In this document: positions 13,141-14,933 of the stretch, in pieces | Numbering within the stretch: the first letter of the stretch is position 1 | Layout: the number at the start of each line of letters is the position of its first letter | Source: Baffinella frigidus | Taxonomy: Eukaryota; Cryptophyceae; Cryptomonadales; Baffinellaceae | DNA: 14,933 nucleotides | Assembly (NCBI GenBank): GCA_026770585.1 | Contig: MU646335.1 | Span: 1,013,596 to 1,028,528, forward strand | Direction: 5' to 3' | The notes under the pieces: model-generated | Seen by the model: the letters and a program-made list of their open reading frames with translations, nothing else | What the model was told of the DNA's origin: nothing | Databases searched by the model: none | Position numbers and translations under genes: made by a program

Positions 13141-13244
13141 CTCAGGTCTAGTGTAGTGAGGTCCTTGAAGGTATTTAATGGCAGAAAACGTCTTTAAAAG
13201 TATTTTGAAGACATAAAACCAACACCGCATGCAGACTGCGCTGT

Positions 13245-13365
13245 CTAGCGCTGCCCCAGTTTTATTCCGGCTCGTTCTTACAAGTATTTAACATCAGAAC
13301 TCCAGTACAAAGGGGCGAATAGAAAGCCCTTCGGCCAAGCCAGAATAAAACTCAGGCAGAGCTAG
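13245..13365 (+). mobile_element. Fold-back element family 6, copy 2 (121 bp, 5 bp TSD)
   Basis: The ends CTAGCGCTGCCCCAGTTTTA and TAAAACTCAGGCAGAGCTAG are imperfect inverted repeats that continue about 15 bp inward. The element is flanked by a perfect 5 bp direct repeat, GCTGT (13240-13244 and 13366-13370). Copy 1 at 12185-12305 has the same length and orientation, which supports the boundaries. Confidence 0.9.
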
Positions 13366-13370
13366 GCTGT

Positions 13371-13951
13371 GCGACAGGCAGACGTGACCGGCACAGCCTA
13401 TGGAGGCGTTTGGTCATGTATCGGGCATGCAGACGTGCCGTGTGATCGCGGCGTGCAGCCTGTCCTTAGCTCTGAGAGGACAGAAGATGCCCTCTCCTGG
13501 ACCATAGAAGATGGTTAGGTATCTTGACTCACGTTGTTGGGTAGCTCTAGTTGGTCAATCACTGGTTATTTATGGCGTGACAAGTGGACCACACTTCGCG
13601 CATCACTCTCAAGCACCCTTCCAGACCACACAGTGGGCATCGCACGAAACTGCGACTAGAAATCTCGCCGAAACGTCTGTGAACAACATGCCTTTGTGCC
13701 GAGCGATTCGTAATAACTGCCACGAAAACAAATGGGCAGATCTGCGGAGCCCATCGTGTGGTAACTACACCATCCAGGATTTCGCAATTTTATGGGTATC
13801 CACGCCAGGTCGTAAAGTTGGATTTCAGTTCCATGTCTTGTTTTGTACCAGGTTGACCTGTTACAAATTTTTGTACCTGATTTTTTTATTCTGGATGAAA
13901 GCGAGGACGTGGAAAGGACGAGGAGTTGCGTGTCACTTGGGACCGCACACT
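13371..13951. other. Stretch without a recognisable gene
   Basis: Open frames of 161 (plus) and 119 (minus) residues overlap here but neither resembles a known protein, and both run into the dispersed repeat at 13952. A 12 bp stem with one mismatch, TTTGTACCAGGT/ACCTGTTACAAA, lies at 13842-13867. Confidence 0.55.
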
Positions 13952-14013
13952 CATTTAGTACCACGAAACGAAACGTCGCATTCTGAAATTCGATGAAGTG
14001 ATCTGGCGTGGCC
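13952..14013 (-). repeat. 62 bp dispersed repeat, inverted partner at 10437-10498
   Basis: Same length as its partner and about 79% identical by hand count. It runs from CATTTAGTACCAC to TGGCGTGGCC and supplies the C-terminal end of the minus-strand open frame at 13951-14517. Confidence 0.85.
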
Positions 14014-14478
14014 ACTAAATTTCATCATGCGGTACTGACCTTGGCTCCCATCCCGAGGCGTCGCGCGCAGGAGAAACAGCTGTTTCACCGGCTTTTTCCT
14101 GTCGATGAAAAAAGAAAACGTCAAAGTCAGGTCCCACCTTCCCCTGCGCGACTCGCCCTTAAATTTAATTTCGTAACAAGAAAGAATCCGTCCCGCTATC
14201 TTAGGCTTCCAAAGCTTACGATAAGGGGAGATATGCCATTTTAGGCAAAAAGGCTTAAAATAGCATAAATGTGGATAGATTCTGGTATCTTCCAAGAAAT
14301 TGCGGGGTCTCACTCTGACCCAGTCTATTTGGGCGCACCAATTTGGTGAGACTGGGCACTCGGGATCACGGGAGACACATGACGCATACTCGACGAATCC
14401 CATATGTCTAAGGTAAGCTTCAAGCTCAGTGCAAAAGGAAGTTAACCTCGACCCTTCGGACTCCCAAGGACTCCCAAG
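14014..14478. other. Stretch with a small palindrome and a dispersed AT-rich segment
   Basis: The 14 bp perfect palindrome GAAACAGCTGTTTC is at 14073-14086. 14222-14272 resembles the reverse complement of 11880-11930, including AAAATAGCATAAA. A 10 bp tandem GGACTCCCAA lies at about 14458-14477. The minus frame covering this stretch (188 residues to 13951) has no recognisable domain. Confidence 0.6.
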
Positions 14479-14659
14479 CCACACGAGGCTATCCATGCGA
14501 ACAGATTCATAAGTCAATCATTGGATTACTGCCCAGGAAACACGCCAAAAGTCAGCAAATGATCACGTTTCCTCCCGGTTTTTCCGGGGGAAACGTGATC
14601 ATTTCCCCACAAATTTTTAAACGCCCTTTTATTCTGTTCGCATGGATAGCCTCGTGTGG
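14479..14659. mobile_element. 181 bp nested inverted-repeat element
   Basis: The outer terminal inverted repeats are a perfect 27 bp pair (14479-14505 and 14633-14659), starting CCACACGAGGCTATCCATGC. Inside is a second hairpin, AAATGATCACGTTTCC/GGAAACGTGATCATTT, extended by CCGG/CCGG, at 14557-14578/14584-14604. Its loop is only about five T. No target duplication is evident. No coding sequence. Confidence 0.85.
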
Positions 14660-14757
14660 AGGGTCGAGGCTAGCTTCCTTTTTGGTTTAGGGTTTGGGGT
14701 TTGGAGTCCCCTACCCTCGTTTGTATGCCACAGTGAGGGTCGAAGCTAGCTTCCTTT
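14655..14757 (+). repeat. About 25 bp direct repeat, GAGGGTCGAGGCTAGCTTCC
   Basis: GAGGGTCGAGGCTAGCTTCC plus TTT (about 14658-14680) recurs at 14735-14757 with one change (GAAGC for GAGGC). The first copy overlaps the end of the inverted-repeat element at 14479-14659. Confidence 0.8.
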
Positions 14758-14802
14758 AGAAACGAGGGCAGAGGACCCCTCACCCTAAACCCTAAACCTT
14801 TG
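14682..14802. repeat. Head-to-head telomere-like inverted repeat
   Basis: GGTTTAGGGTTTGGGGTTTGG, passing to CCCTCGTTT (14682-14722), faces AAACGAGGGC running to CACCCTAAACCCTAAACC (14760-14802). About 40 bp on each side pair imperfectly. The G-rich strand switches from top to bottom across a 37 bp spacer. Confidence 0.8.
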
Positions 14803-14833
14803 GGGGTGGGGGTTTGGCGGACCTCGAAGGCTC

Positions 14834-14933
14834 TGGTTTGGAGTTTGATGTTTGATGTTTGGGGTTTGGGGTTTGGGGTTTGGGGTTTGGGGTTTTGGAT
14901 TTGGGGTGTGGGGTGTGGGGTTTGGGGTTGGGG
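14834..14933 (+). repeat. TTTGGGG telomere-like array at the window end
   Basis: After GGTTTGGAGTTTGATGTTTG comes a run of TTTGGGG heptamers with GTGTGGGG variants, continuing to the last base. The window end therefore lies inside the array, and its true length is unknown. Confidence 0.9.

Noticed and set aside
13511-13996. 161-residue plus-strand open frame overlapping a 119-residue minus frame
   Set aside because: Neither resembles a known protein, both enter repeat DNA, and the mutual overlap argues against both.
13951-14517. 188-residue minus-strand open frame
   Set aside because: Its end is supplied by the dispersed repeat 13952-14013, composition is unremarkable, and no family is recognised. 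Random open frames of this size are possible in such sequence.

Overview
This window looks like nuclear DNA of a microbial eukaryote (an alga or related protist), probably from a repeat-rich and possibly subtelomeric region. The reasons are long GA/CT, GT and TTC microsatellites, several minisatellites, degenerate plant-type telomere-like heptamers (TTTAGGG, TTTGGGG, and CCCTACA on the top strand), and a very high density of short fold-back elements. I see no operons, no bacterial gene layout, and no rRNA or tRNA. I cannot name the species.

I found no protein-coding gene that I can support. The longer open frames read through microsatellites or tandem repeats (for example 6639-7349 and 10764-11198) or are built partly from dispersed repeats (13951-14517). 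None shows a domain I recognise.

Layout. 1-1225: GC-rich sequence, a degenerate 16-24 bp repeat and a 182/186 bp tandem repeat. 1290-1841: a fold-back element with a target duplication, a dispersed repeat and a 145 bp hairpin. 1937-3335: tandem duplications, a CCCTACA array and an AT-rich hairpin. 3464-4862: an ATTTCATC fold-back, then a composite TTC-rich tandem module invaded by three fold-backs. 5107-6495: a cluster of seven fold-backs, some inside a higher-order tandem repeat and one nested inside another. 6870-7818: 27 bp repeats split by a CT tract, then telomere-like arrays. 7934-9124: a 31 bp repeat, a third copy of the first fold-back family, and a minisatellite of about 20 copies. 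9595-11143: hairpins and recurrent short modules in both orientations, plus a GA tract. 11450-13365: duplicated segments and two copies of a 121 bp inverted-repeat element. 14479-14933: nested hairpins and TTTGGGG arrays running off the end.

The main result is a set of small non-autonomous fold-back (MITE-like) families. The first has three copies, all with 4 bp target duplications (ATGT, AACT, ACCC). Another sits at the same position in successive units of a tandem repeat, once in each orientation, next to a unit that lacks it. Several families with different terminal repeats share a core built on CCTACCGTAGG and CCTAGGACC, which suggests modular exchange of ends and cores. No transposase is visible, so mobilisation would have to be in trans. 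All identities and boundaries were counted by eye.
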